From Gallionellaceae bacterium UBA5126 (GTDB taxonomy: Bacteria; Pseudomonadota; Gammaproteobacteria; Burkholderiales; Gallionellaceae): a stretch of 19,963 nucleotides of DNA. The notes beneath the pieces were generated by a model. That model was not told the DNA's origin, ran no database searches, and was given only the letters and a program-made list of their open reading frames with translations. Numbering within the stretch: position 1 is the stretch's first letter; every line of letters starts with the position of its first letter. The position numbers and the translations under genes were made by a program. The DNA lies in NCBI GenBank assembly GCA_002414205.1, contig DHYQ01000068.1:6373-26335 (forward strand). The letters are read 5' to 3'. Positions 1-5,897 of this stretch are shown here, piece after piece.

Positions 1-945
1 GGCACCGGGCATGGCATGTGCACCTGCCAAGGCGCAGCGTTTGAATACATTTACAACGTCGATCATGCCCTGCGTGAAGCTGGCGTGCGCCACATGGCGC
101 GCATCGTGTGGATCAGCAACGAGTACGAGCTGGGCGATTTCGGCATGGGCGGCGTGCACATCAAGCGCGGCGGCTACATCACCAACGGCAAGACCTTTGC
201 CGAATCGTTGATGGTGGAACGTGGCATCGAGTGGATCATCCGCGCCCACGTCAAAAAGGTGGAAGCGGGCAAGATTCATTACGAAACCTTGGATGGCACT
301 TTCCACGAGCTGGAATTTGACTTCTCCATGCTAATTCCGCCGTTTGCAGGTGTCGGTCTGAAGGCCTACAACAAGGCCGGTGAAGACATGACTGCGCAGT
401 TGTTTGCGCCGAATGGCTTTATGAAAGTGGATGCGGATTACACCGCCCGGCCTTTCGCCGAGTGGAGCGCCCAGGATTGGCCGCGCACTTACCAAACCCC
501 GCTGTTCCGCAATATCTTTGCGGTTGGCATTGCCTTTGCGCCGCCACACCCGATCAGCAAGGTGATGAAAAGCCCCAACGACACGCAAATCAGCCCCACG
601 CCACCGCGCACCGGCATGCCGTCCGCCGCGATGGCCAAGGCGGTGGCCATGAGCGTGCGCGATATGATTAACGGCGCGGACAAGCCCACGCATACCGCTT
701 CCATGGCGGCGATGGGCGCGGCCTGCGTAGCGTCCACCGGCTCGCATATTTTCAAGGGCACGGCGGCCACCATGACCGTGTACCCCGTGGTGCCGGACTA
801 TGAAAAATATCCGCAATATGGCCGCGACATCGACCTGACCTTTGGCGAAATCGGCTTGGCCGGGCACTGGATGAAATACCTGTTGCACCACGCCTTCATC
901 TATCAGGCCAAGCTGAAGCCGGGCTGGTCGCTGATGCCGGACTGA
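1..945 (+). CDS. Sulfide:quinone oxidoreductase-like FAD flavoprotein, 5' truncated by the window edge
   Basis: The reading frame is open from base 1, so the N-terminal FAD-binding part is missing; 314 residues remain. Seen: a GTGHGMCTCQGAAFEY segment, followed by YELGDFGMGG, a PTPPRTG-type segment, and a C-terminal region with a lone cysteine (codon 724-726, GAACVAS) and an amphipathic GLAGHWMKYLL tail. In the SQR family the first segment carries one redox cysteine, the C-terminal cysteine is the second, and the tail binds the membrane at the quinone site, so sulfide oxidation to polysulfide with quinone reduction is the likely role. The first segment has two cysteines (CTC), and which one is catalytic cannot be told. 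The SQR subtype is not assigned, and a related flavoprotein with another sulfur substrate is possible. A 53-residue gene follows after 28 bp. Confidence 0.75.
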   Translation, partial: GTGHGMCTCQGAAFEYIYNVDHALREAGVRHMARIVWISNEYELGDFGMGGVHIKRGGYITNGKTFAESLMVERGIEWIIRAHVKKVEAGKIHYETLDGTFHELEFDFSMLIPPFAGVGLKAYNKAGEDMTAQLFAPNGFMKVDADYTARPFAEWSAQDWPRTYQTPLFRNIFAVGIAFAPPHPISKVMKSPNDTQISPTPPRTGMPSAAMAKAVAMSVRDMINGADKPTHTASMAAMGAACVASTGSHIFKGTAATMTVYPVVPDYEKYPQYGRDIDLTFGEIGLAGHWMKYLLHHAFIYQAKLKPGWSLMPD

Positions 946-973
946 TCGACAACGTATTCAAAAGGAAATCAAC

Positions 974-1135
974 ATGGGCAAAGTCACCAACCGCGAGCCT
1001 TACCAACAGGCCTACTACCCACCTGAACCCACTGGCTTCACGCGCTTTATGCGCACCTGCCTCCTGTGGCAATTTGTGCGCTTCTTGCATATCAACCTGA
1101 AAATTTTCAAGTTGCTGATGAAGTCACACGGCTAA
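974..1135 (+). CDS. Uncharacterised 53-residue basic amphipathic protein downstream of the SQR-like gene
   Basis: An ATG at 974 lies behind a purine-rich AAAAGGAAA Shine-Dalgarno and opens a 53-codon frame ending in TAA at 1133-1135, 28 bp after the SQR-like gene and just before a strong terminator. The N-terminal half is hydrophilic and rich in Tyr and Pro (REPYQQAYYPPEPTG). The C-terminal half is a basic, aromatic, amphipathic stretch (LLWQFVRFLHINLKIFKLLM) that could lie on or cross the membrane. I do not recognise a family. Position between the flavoprotein gene and the terminator argues for one transcript and a shared job, for example a small membrane partner, which is inference. A chance ORF is unlikely given the good ribosome site and the terminator immediately behind it. 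Confidence 0.65.
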   Translation: MGKVTNREPYQQAYYPPEPTGFTRFMRTCLLWQFVRFLHINLKIFKLLMKSHG

Positions 1136-1141
1136 TCCCCT

Positions 1142-1164
1142 GCCTGTCTGCCCCCCAGACAGGC
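1142..1164 (+). other. First of two tandem hairpins after the SQR-like operon
   Basis: A perfect 9-bp inverted repeat, GCCTGTCTG at 1142-1150 and CAGACAGGC at 1156-1164, has a CCCCC loop. It has no T-tract of its own and directly abuts the long terminator stem. It may help block read-through or protect the 3' end, which is inference. Confidence 0.55.
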
Positions 1165-1208
1165 GGACAACGGGCGCATGGTTCACGCCATGCGCCCGTT
1201 GTCCTTTT
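1165..1208 (+). terminator. Strong intrinsic terminator of the SQR-like operon
   Basis: A perfect 17-bp stem (left arm 1165-1181 beginning GGACAACGGGC, right arm 1188-1204) with a 6-nt TTCACG loop is followed by TTTT at 1205-1208. It lies 29 bp after the stop codon of the small downstream gene. The stem is unusually long and GC-rich for a bacterial terminator. Confidence 0.85.
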
Positions 1209-1223
1209 AATCGCTGATTTAAG

Positions 1224-1310
1224 CCGTTTGCCCTGAGCGGGTCGCAGGGCGGTTTGCGTCGCCCTTTGCCAGTATTTCCATTCATGGTTCGACAAGCTCA
1301 ATGCCAACGG
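1224..1310. repeat. Degenerate REP-like intergenic repeat pair
   Basis: CCGTTTGCCCTGAGC at 1224-1238 and ATGGTTCGACAAGCTCAATG at 1284-1303, continuing to 1310, resemble opposite halves of a widespread proteobacterial extragenic repeat with a core like TTCGACAAGCTCAGGGC. Both are imperfect and lie between the SQR-operon terminator and the convergent lprI-like gene, a typical location for such elements. The similarity is from memory of the repeat class; no other copy is visible in this window. Confidence 0.4.
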
Positions 1311-1348
1311 AGGCTGGGATAAACGGTGCCGGATCAATAAGAGCTTTT

Positions 1349-2020
1349 TTAAGCCCCGCCGCAGGAATGCCAGTCCGGCGTGCCGGTAAAGGATTTCTGG
1401 TTCTTGGGGTTGGTGATGCGGTATTCCTTGCCGCGATCGTCGCCGGGTGGGCAATCTTTGGGGACGCGAATCAGGCACACGCTGAGTTTGTCGCCCTTGC
1501 CAAAGTCGGCGGTGTGGTACATGTGCTTGTCGCTGTTGGCATTTTTTGGCAAACCCGCGACTGACAGCACGAAAAAGCCGATGTCGTTGTTCATCTGCAT
1601 ATACACCTCGCCGCCGGATTCACCGGGCGTGGCGCCCTCAAAACGGGTCGCCTTGGTGACCAGGGTCAATTCGGTGCAGGTATTGAGTTTGCCGGGCAGC
1701 AGCATCCCTTGGTTGATTTCCTGTAGGCGATCCTGGTAGGCCATTTTGAGGCAACTTTCCAGACTGCCACCGATTTTGGTCGTCACACAACTGTTGCGAT
1801 CTCGCAGCCAGGCTTTTTGGGCGCCTTTGATGGCGGTCGCATCGCCTTTTTCTTGTGCGGCCTTGTATGTGCGCAGCATGTCGTCATCCAGTTTGGACAG
1901 TTCCGGGTTGGCGCAGATGGCTTTTTCCACCGGGGTGCGGGCTTGTTGGCAATCAAAGCTGGCGGCTTGGAGGGTGAGGGGCAGGATGGCGAGTAGGGGG
2001 GCGACGACGGTACGTAGCAT
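1349..2020 (-). CDS. Secreted LprI-family (DUF1311) protein with a cysteine-containing C-terminal extension
   Basis: The start at 2020 is chosen because AGGAG lies 5 nt upstream and the product then begins with a clean signal peptide (MLRTVVAPLLAILPLTLQA). The frame is open further upstream to 2167, but that part reads as non-coding. The 223-residue product has, after the signal peptide, the LprI-type pattern FDCQQARTPVEKAICANPEL with SKLDDDM and a tryptophan-containing helix; Cys24, 36, 78 and 90 would form its two disulfides. Residues 110-223 form a second unrecognised part with four more cysteines (115, 182, 190, 220). LprI of mycobacteria inhibits lysozyme, but most proteobacterial members have no tested function, so the role is unknown beyond a likely periplasmic location. 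It is monocistronic and convergent with the SQR-like operon. Confidence 0.75.
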   Translation of the reverse strand: MLRTVVAPLLAILPLTLQAASFDCQQARTPVEKAICANPELSKLDDDMLRTYKAAQEKGDATAIKGAQKAWLRDRNSCVTTKIGGSLESCLKMAYQDRLQEINQGMLLPGKLNTCTELTLVTKATRFEGATPGESGGEVYMQMNNDIGFFVLSVAGLPKNANSDKHMYHTADFGKGDKLSVCLIRVPKDCPPGDDRGKEYRITNPKNQKSFTGTPDWHSCGGA

Positions 2021-2067
2021 GTTGGCTCCTGAGATAAGTAGATGCAAGGCCCGATAGCGGGTAGGGG

Positions 2068-2073
2068 ATAATA
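2068..2073 (-). promoter_or_regulatory. Possible -10 element for the lprI-like gene
   Basis: On the minus strand TATTAT (5/6 to the sigma70 -10 consensus) lies 47 bp before the start codon at 2020. No convincing -35 element is seen 16-18 bp upstream, so this is weak support. Confidence 0.25.
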
Positions 2074-2123
2074 GCAGGCAGATGGTCGCTTTTGCGTAGC
2101 ACAGGATAAGTGGCTTGCATGCG

Positions 2124-2151
2124 GTTGCTGGCGTCAGCAACGGTTTTTGTT
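2124..2151 (+). other. Terminator-like hairpin upstream of yqhA
   Basis: GTTGCTG (2124-2130), loop GCGT and CAGCAAC (2135-2141) form a 7-bp perfect stem followed by GGTTTTTGTTT. No plus-strand gene ends nearby, since the preceding gene is on the minus strand, so it does not terminate an obvious transcript. It could act on antisense or leader RNA, or be a protein-binding palindrome. Confidence 0.4.
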
Positions 2152-2168
2152 TAGAATCCGGGGCCACG

Positions 2169-2193
2169 GGCCGGTATTTGCCGGCCTTTTTTT
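2169..2193 (+). terminator. Terminator-like hairpin in the yqhA leader, possible attenuator
   Basis: GGCCGG (2169-2174), loop TATTTG and CCGGCC (2181-2186) are followed by seven T (2187-2193). It sits 13 bp before the AGGAGG of yqhA (2207-2212) and 11 bp after a TAGAAT (2152-2157) that could be a -10 element. No upstream co-directional gene exists for it to terminate, so a role in the leader of the yqhA transcript is plausible. Confidence 0.55.
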
Positions 2194-2218
2194 GCCCGTA
2201 TTTGTCAGGAGGTTGAAA

Positions 2219-2782
2219 GTGAATTGGCTAGAAAATTTGTTTGAAGGCGCGCTGTGGAACAGCCGTTTTGTGATTTTTGCGGCGGTGATCGGTAGTTTGT
2301 TGGCTGGCTTCGTGATTTTTTACATGGCCACAGTGGATGTGTTTTTGCTGATTCAGCACGCGCTGCATTATGCCGATAGCACCTTGACGCCTGAAATGCG
2401 CAAGTCCATCCACGACGGCACCATCAGCCATATCGTGGAAGTGGTGGACGGCTACCTGCTGGCCACAGTGATGTTGATTTTCTCGCTTGGCATGTATGAG
2501 CTGTTCATCAGCGACATTGATCAGGCACACGGCAGCAAGGCATCCAGCAAGATTCTGGTGATTAATAGCCTGGATGATTTGAAATCGCGTCTGGCCAAGG
2601 TGATTCTGATGATCATGATCGTCACCCTGTTCGAGCACACGCTGACCATGCACCTGGCGACGACGCTGGATTTGGTGTACGTGGGTTTGAGCATTGCCCT
2701 GATTGCGTTGGCCTTGTACCTGAGCCATGCCGCTGAGCATGGTAGTGCACAGGATGAAAGTGCGGACAGTCATGGTCACTAG
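2219..2782 (+). CDS. yqhA: YqhA-family (UPF0114) inner-membrane protein
   Basis: GTG at 2219 is chosen over the in-frame ATG at 2147 because a perfect AGGAGG (2207-2212) sits 6 nt before it and the protein then starts at the family's usual position (MNWLENLFEGALWNSRF). The 187-residue product has four hydrophobic segments at about 17-37, 78-96, 126-144 and 150-168. It carries the family-typical stretches VVDGYLLATVMLIFSLGMYELFISDID and SLDDLKSRLAKVI, and its tail is His/Asp-rich. The function of the family is not established. It overlaps the next gene, a thioredoxin-like protein, by 11 bp, so the two are probably cotranslated. Two terminator-like hairpins precede it. Confidence 0.85.
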   Translation: MNWLENLFEGALWNSRFVIFAAVIGSLLAGFVIFYMATVDVFLLIQHALHYADSTLTPEMRKSIHDGTISHIVEVVDGYLLATVMLIFSLGMYELFISDIDQAHGSKASSKILVINSLDDLKSRLAKVILMIMIVTLFEHTLTMHLATTLDLVYVGLSIALIALALYLSHAAEHGSAQDESADSHGH

Positions 2783-3236
2783 GCTGATCTTGGCCTTGTG
2801 CCTGTTGCTGGGCATGTTGGCGGCGCAGGCGGAAGACTTTGCCCTGACCGATATGCAGGGCAAAGTACACAAACTATCCGACTATCGTGGCAAGTGGGTG
2901 CTGGTGAATTTCTGGGCCACTTGGTGTCCCTCTTGTTTGCATGAATTGCCGGAATTGGAGGCACTGCACGAGGCACATAAAAACAAGGACTTGGTGGTGA
3001 TCGGCATTGTGACGAACTATGCTAATCGTGGCGTGGTGGAGGCGTTCCTGAAAACCCAGCCGCTGGGTTATCCGGTGGTGTTGGGGGATAGCAAAATCAT
3101 CGCCAGCATCGGGCCGCTGAAGGTGTTGCCGACCAGTTATCTGTATGCACCCAATGGTCGGTTGGTGGCGCGACAGGAAGATGAAGTCACCAAAGCCAGC
3201 ATTGAAGCCTATATTAAGCATAAGAAGTTTGAATAA
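2772..3236 (+). CDS. TlpA/ResA-like periplasmic thiol-disulfide oxidoreductase
   Basis: ATG at 2772 is chosen because it gives a signal peptide of about 20 residues (MVTRLILALCLLLGMLAAQA); upstream in-frame ATGs at 2727 and 2754 are possible. The 154-residue protein has a thioredoxin fold: FALTDMQGKVHKLSDYRGKWVLVNFWATWCPSC with the redox pair Cys52-Cys55 (WCPSC), and the cis-proline loop at Pro120 (LPTSYL). Family members reduce apocytochrome c cysteines or other periplasmic disulfides; which partner applies here cannot be told. The c-type peroxidase gene at 11661 shows the organism makes c-type cytochromes. It overlaps yqhA by 11 bp, and a terminator follows at 3250-3284. Confidence 0.85.
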   Translation: MVTRLILALCLLLGMLAAQAEDFALTDMQGKVHKLSDYRGKWVLVNFWATWCPSCLHELPELEALHEAHKNKDLVVIGIVTNYANRGVVEAFLKTQPLGYPVVLGDSKIIASIGPLKVLPTSYLYAPNGRLVARQEDEVTKASIEAYIKHKKFE

Positions 3237-3249
3237 GGCTGTTTAAACC

Positions 3250-3284
3250 GCCCCGCGTCGCTTAGATTGCGGGGCTGTTTTTTT
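3250..3284 (+). terminator. Intrinsic terminator between the tlpA-like gene and ppsR
   Basis: GCCCCGC (3250-3256), a 12-nt loop and GCGGGGC (3269-3275) are followed by TGTTTTTTT. It starts 13 bp after the tlpA-like stop codon and ends 12 bp before the ppsR start codon, so no promoter fits between terminator and ppsR. Confidence 0.8.
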
Positions 3285-3296
3285 CTGGAATTCACT

Positions 3297-4106
3297 ATGA
3301 GCACGCAAAAGCGCACGATTTTCTTTGTTTCCGACGGCACCGGTATCACGGCGGAAACCTTGGCCCACGGCCTGATGGCGCAGTTTGAGAGCATCCGTTT
3401 TCAGGAAAAACGCTTTCCGTTTTTGGATACCGTGGACAAGGCGCGGGATTGTGTGTCGCGTATCGAAGAAGCCGCCCAGCGTGATGGCGTGCGGCCCTTG
3501 GTGGTGATGACGCTGGTGAACGCGGAGTTAAGTGCGATTCTCTGTCAGTCCAGTGGCTTGATTCTGGACATGTTTGCAGCCTTTATCGTGCCGATGGAGC
3601 AGGAATTGGGCATTAGCTCCTCGCACAGCGTGGGCCGTTCGCATGGTGGGCATGCTAACACCGGTTACGCCAAGCGTATCGCCGCCATGAACTTTGCCTT
3701 GGCGCATGATGACGGGGTGACCGATGCCGATTTGAAGGATGCCGATGTGATTCTGATCGGGGTGTCGCGCAGCGGCAAAACGCCGACCAGCTTGTATCTG
3801 TCGCTGCAATTTTCCCTGAAGGCCGCCAACTATCCGCTGATCCCGGAAGACTTTGAGCGCGGCTATTTACCAGATCGGCTGATGCCCTTTCGCGCCAAAT
3901 TATTTGGCCTGACCATTACCCCGGAGCAACTCAGCCTGATACGCCAGGAGCGCAAGCCCAACAGCCGCTATGCCTCGCTGGAAAATTGCCGCCAGGAAGT
4001 GGCCGCCGCCGAACGCCTGATGCGCCGCGCCAACATTCCGTGGATCGACAGTACCGCCAAGTCGATTGAGGAAATCGCGGTCAAAATCATTCAGACCATT
4101 CGTTGA
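3297..4106 (+). CDS. ppsR: Phosphoenolpyruvate synthase regulatory protein (PSRP), bifunctional kinase/pyrophosphorylase
   Basis: ATG at 3297 is chosen because the conserved N-terminus (TIFFVSDGTGITAETL) begins right after it; an in-frame TTG at 3267 lies inside the preceding terminator. GGA lies about 7 nt upstream. The 269-residue length is normal for the family (DUF299). The P-loop GVSRSGKT is at 155-162, with HSVGRSHG at 110-117 and a conserved C-terminal PWIDSTAKSIEEIA. Known family role: ADP-dependent phosphorylation of a threonine next to the catalytic histidine of PEP synthase, which inactivates it, and phosphate-dependent removal of that phosphate. Its target gene ppsA lies 1.8 kb downstream, separated by a minus-strand LysR gene. 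Cytosolic. Confidence 0.93.
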   Translation: MSTQKRTIFFVSDGTGITAETLAHGLMAQFESIRFQEKRFPFLDTVDKARDCVSRIEEAAQRDGVRPLVVMTLVNAELSAILCQSSGLILDMFAAFIVPMEQELGISSSHSVGRSHGGHANTGYAKRIAAMNFALAHDDGVTDADLKDADVILIGVSRSGKTPTSLYLSLQFSLKAANYPLIPEDFERGYLPDRLMPFRAKLFGLTITPEQLSLIRQERKPNSRYASLENCRQEVAAAERLMRRANIPWIDSTAKSIEEIAVKIIQTIR

Positions 4107-4199
4107 CGCCGGGCCCATCTCGTAGTGCTTAGGCTGCCGTGACGGGATGGGCGGTATGCGCAGCCGCAACGCGTGTGCCGCACGAGCACTTGGTCGTTT

Positions 4200-5141
4200 T
4201 CAGGCCGGGATTTTGTTCAGGGCGTTTTTGTCAGCGTACACTTCGTTGAGGATGCTGATGAAGCGTTGTGCTTGCGGGGTCATGAAACGACCCTTGCGCA
4301 ACACCAAGCCGTAGCCACGCTTGGGGAAATATTGGTTGAGCGGAATACGCGCCAGATGTTCCGAGCCGGTCAGGCAGATGTCGGTGACGATGGAAATGCC
4401 CATGCCCAGTTCGACATACTTCTTGATGACTTCCCAACCCCCGGCTTCCAAGGTGACGGTAAAGTTCAGATTGTGTTGCTGGAACACGTATTTCACGATG
4501 CGCCAGGTGGACAGATGGCGCGGCGGCAAAATCAGGCCGTATTGGCTGACATCGCGCAAGGTCAAGTTGGAAATCTTGGTCAGCGGGTGGTCGATGGGGG
4601 TAATCAATACCGGGTCAAACGTCACCACTGGCTGGTAAGAAATGTCATCCGGGACATCCAGCATCGAGCCAACCGCGAAATCAATCTCATCTGCACGCAG
4701 CATTTTCAAACCATCCCGTCCGGTTTCGTTGAAAATTTTCAACTGAATGCCCGGATATTGGGTGACAAAACGCCGTACCGCTTCCGGCAGAATGTACAGA
4801 ATTGTCGATTCTCCGGCGCCGATATTCAGTTCCCCCGACTCCAGCGTGCCATATTGTGCCGCGAAACTTTCATGCAGGCAGTCAATGCCATCTACCAATG
4901 GACAAGACAATTCATACAGCGTTTGGCCGTCCGGGGTCAGCTTTAAATTCGGGCCGCGCCGCTCGAATAAAGTGACGTTTAATTCTCGTTCAAGTGCTTG
5001 AATTTGAAGCGTAATAGAGGGCTGGCTCAAGAACAGTCGTTCGGCGGCTTGGGTGATGCTGCCGGTGCGCACGACGTGACAGAAGGCGCGCATTTGTTTC
5101 AGGCGATTATTTTTGTAGTAAAGCTGCTTTTCGGTAACCAT
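4200..5141 (-). CDS. LysR-family transcriptional regulator, target unknown
   Basis: The 313-residue protein starts at 5141 with GGAG 7 nt upstream. Residues about 15-75 form the winged HTH (MRAFCHVVRTGSITQAAERL, then LFLSQPSITLQIQALERELN and LFERRG). Residues about 95-300 match the LysR effector-binding domain (ELNIGAGESTILYILPEAV, LILPPRHLSTWRIV, VELGMGISIVTDICL). It resembles the CysB-like branch in general layout, but I cannot name its regulon or effector. It lies between ppsR and ppsA and is divergent from ppsA across 756 bp; LysR genes often control the divergent neighbour, so a role in ppsA control is a reasonable inference. No clear terminator is seen downstream. A hairpin (4113-4119 with 4146-4152) lies in the gap to ppsR. 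Confidence 0.88.
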   Translation of the reverse strand: MVTEKQLYYKNNRLKQMRAFCHVVRTGSITQAAERLFLSQPSITLQIQALERELNVTLFERRGPNLKLTPDGQTLYELSCPLVDGIDCLHESFAAQYGTLESGELNIGAGESTILYILPEAVRRFVTQYPGIQLKIFNETGRDGLKMLRADEIDFAVGSMLDVPDDISYQPVVTFDPVLITPIDHPLTKISNLTLRDVSQYGLILPPRHLSTWRIVKYVFQQHNLNFTVTLEAGGWEVIKKYVELGMGISIVTDICLTGSEHLARIPLNQYFPKRGYGLVLRKGRFMTPQAQRFISILNEVYADKNALNKIPA

Positions 5142-5897
5142 GTTCGTTCTCCAGCAAAATCATTTGCAGATGTAATGCTTCAAATTGAATTAATTGATTA
5201 TCTTACAAGTTAAACGGAACTTACTATGTTCAGAGAATTAAAAAGCGGGGAAAGTAATGTATGCAATGCCAAGGATTAAAAATGCCGATATCGCAGGTAG
5301 ATAATAACCCAATAATTTGGCTGTGCATCATTAATTAACAATCAATTTCAGGGCAAGCAAGCCGCAACGTGCGTGGCATTGTGGGTCGTCGCGCCGGGTA
5401 GCTGGCGCGCTGGCGCGATTAAGTTTGTCCTGAAGTGCATCGTTTTCCATAAGTTTAGTCGCAATGCCCGGTGCCGGTAGGGGACTGGGCAAACAGTTTT
5501 TCCTTGGCGAGTGTTTTGACTGCGGCAGTTGCAGCAATGTGTGCCCCTCACACATGATTCGGTTTCATCCTGCCGTATCGCCAAGTCTTTTATTCGTAAC
5601 CGTAGGCAGAGGATTGCCTGCGGAGGGGCGTGATCGGCGGCCTGTGTGTGGTTGATTTTTTATCTGGACTTACGGCGCGTGATTTTCTACATTAGCAGTC
5701 GCGATGACGAGGAGCGGCGAGGTGTTTAGCGCATGTCATGCTGTGAAACGCAGGGTGGTTTTGGTGCTGAGTATGGCGAGTAGTGGTCGTCAAGCGGAAC
5801 CTGAAGTTGAAATATGCAGTGACTTTTTGAGTTTAATCTGCCTTTAAATCAGGCGTTTGTGGCGGAACGCGCTTAATCTTTATCAGGAGTTATCACC
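5142..5897. other. Long intergenic region between the lysR gene and ppsA
   Basis: These 756 bp hold no convincing intact gene. Bases 5150-5340 are clearly more AT-rich than the flanks and carry the lysR promoter side. Bases 5464-5655 hold a short frame with a ferredoxin-like cysteine motif (separate entry). A hairpin, CCGTAGGCA at 5600-5608 with TGCCTGCGG at 5615-5623, has one G-U-type mismatch and no T-tract. TTGAAA at 5807-5812 and TTTAAT at 5832-5837 could be a ppsA promoter, but the 19-bp spacing is long. The length would suit LysR binding sites. Confidence 0.5.
5464..5655 (+). pseudogene. Possible relic of an iron-sulfur protein, C-terminal 4Fe-4S motif only
   Basis: A 63-codon frame contains GECFDCGSCSNVCPSHM, an exact C-x2-C-x2-C-x3-C-P 4Fe-4S ferredoxin motif with cysteine codons at 5512, 5521, 5530 and 5542. 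The context (CxxCGxCxxVCPSH) resembles the second cluster of RnfC-type electron-transport subunits, but the sequence after CPSH does not continue like that family. There is no ribosome site before the ATG, no second cluster and no further domain, so a decayed gene fragment is more likely than an active protein. Chance is possible, since only about 15 residues carry the signal. Confidence 0.3.

Noticed and set aside
2021..2167. N-terminal extension of the lprI-like gene to 2167
   Set aside because: The internal ATG at 2020 has AGGAG and is followed by a proper signal peptide; the extension would bury that signal peptide.
4173..4946. A 257-codon plus-strand frame opposite the LysR gene
   Set aside because: Antisense shadow of a clear LysR regulator; no domain and no ribosome site.
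5257..5304. A 15-codon frame after a GGGGA in the AT-rich part of the lysR-ppsA gap
   Set aside because: Too short to judge, with no recognisable leader-peptide pattern or following attenuator.
5331..5584. Minus-strand frames of 74 and 78 codons in the lysR-ppsA gap
   Set aside because: No ribosome site, no motif, and they overlap each other and the plus-strand cysteine motif; probably chance.
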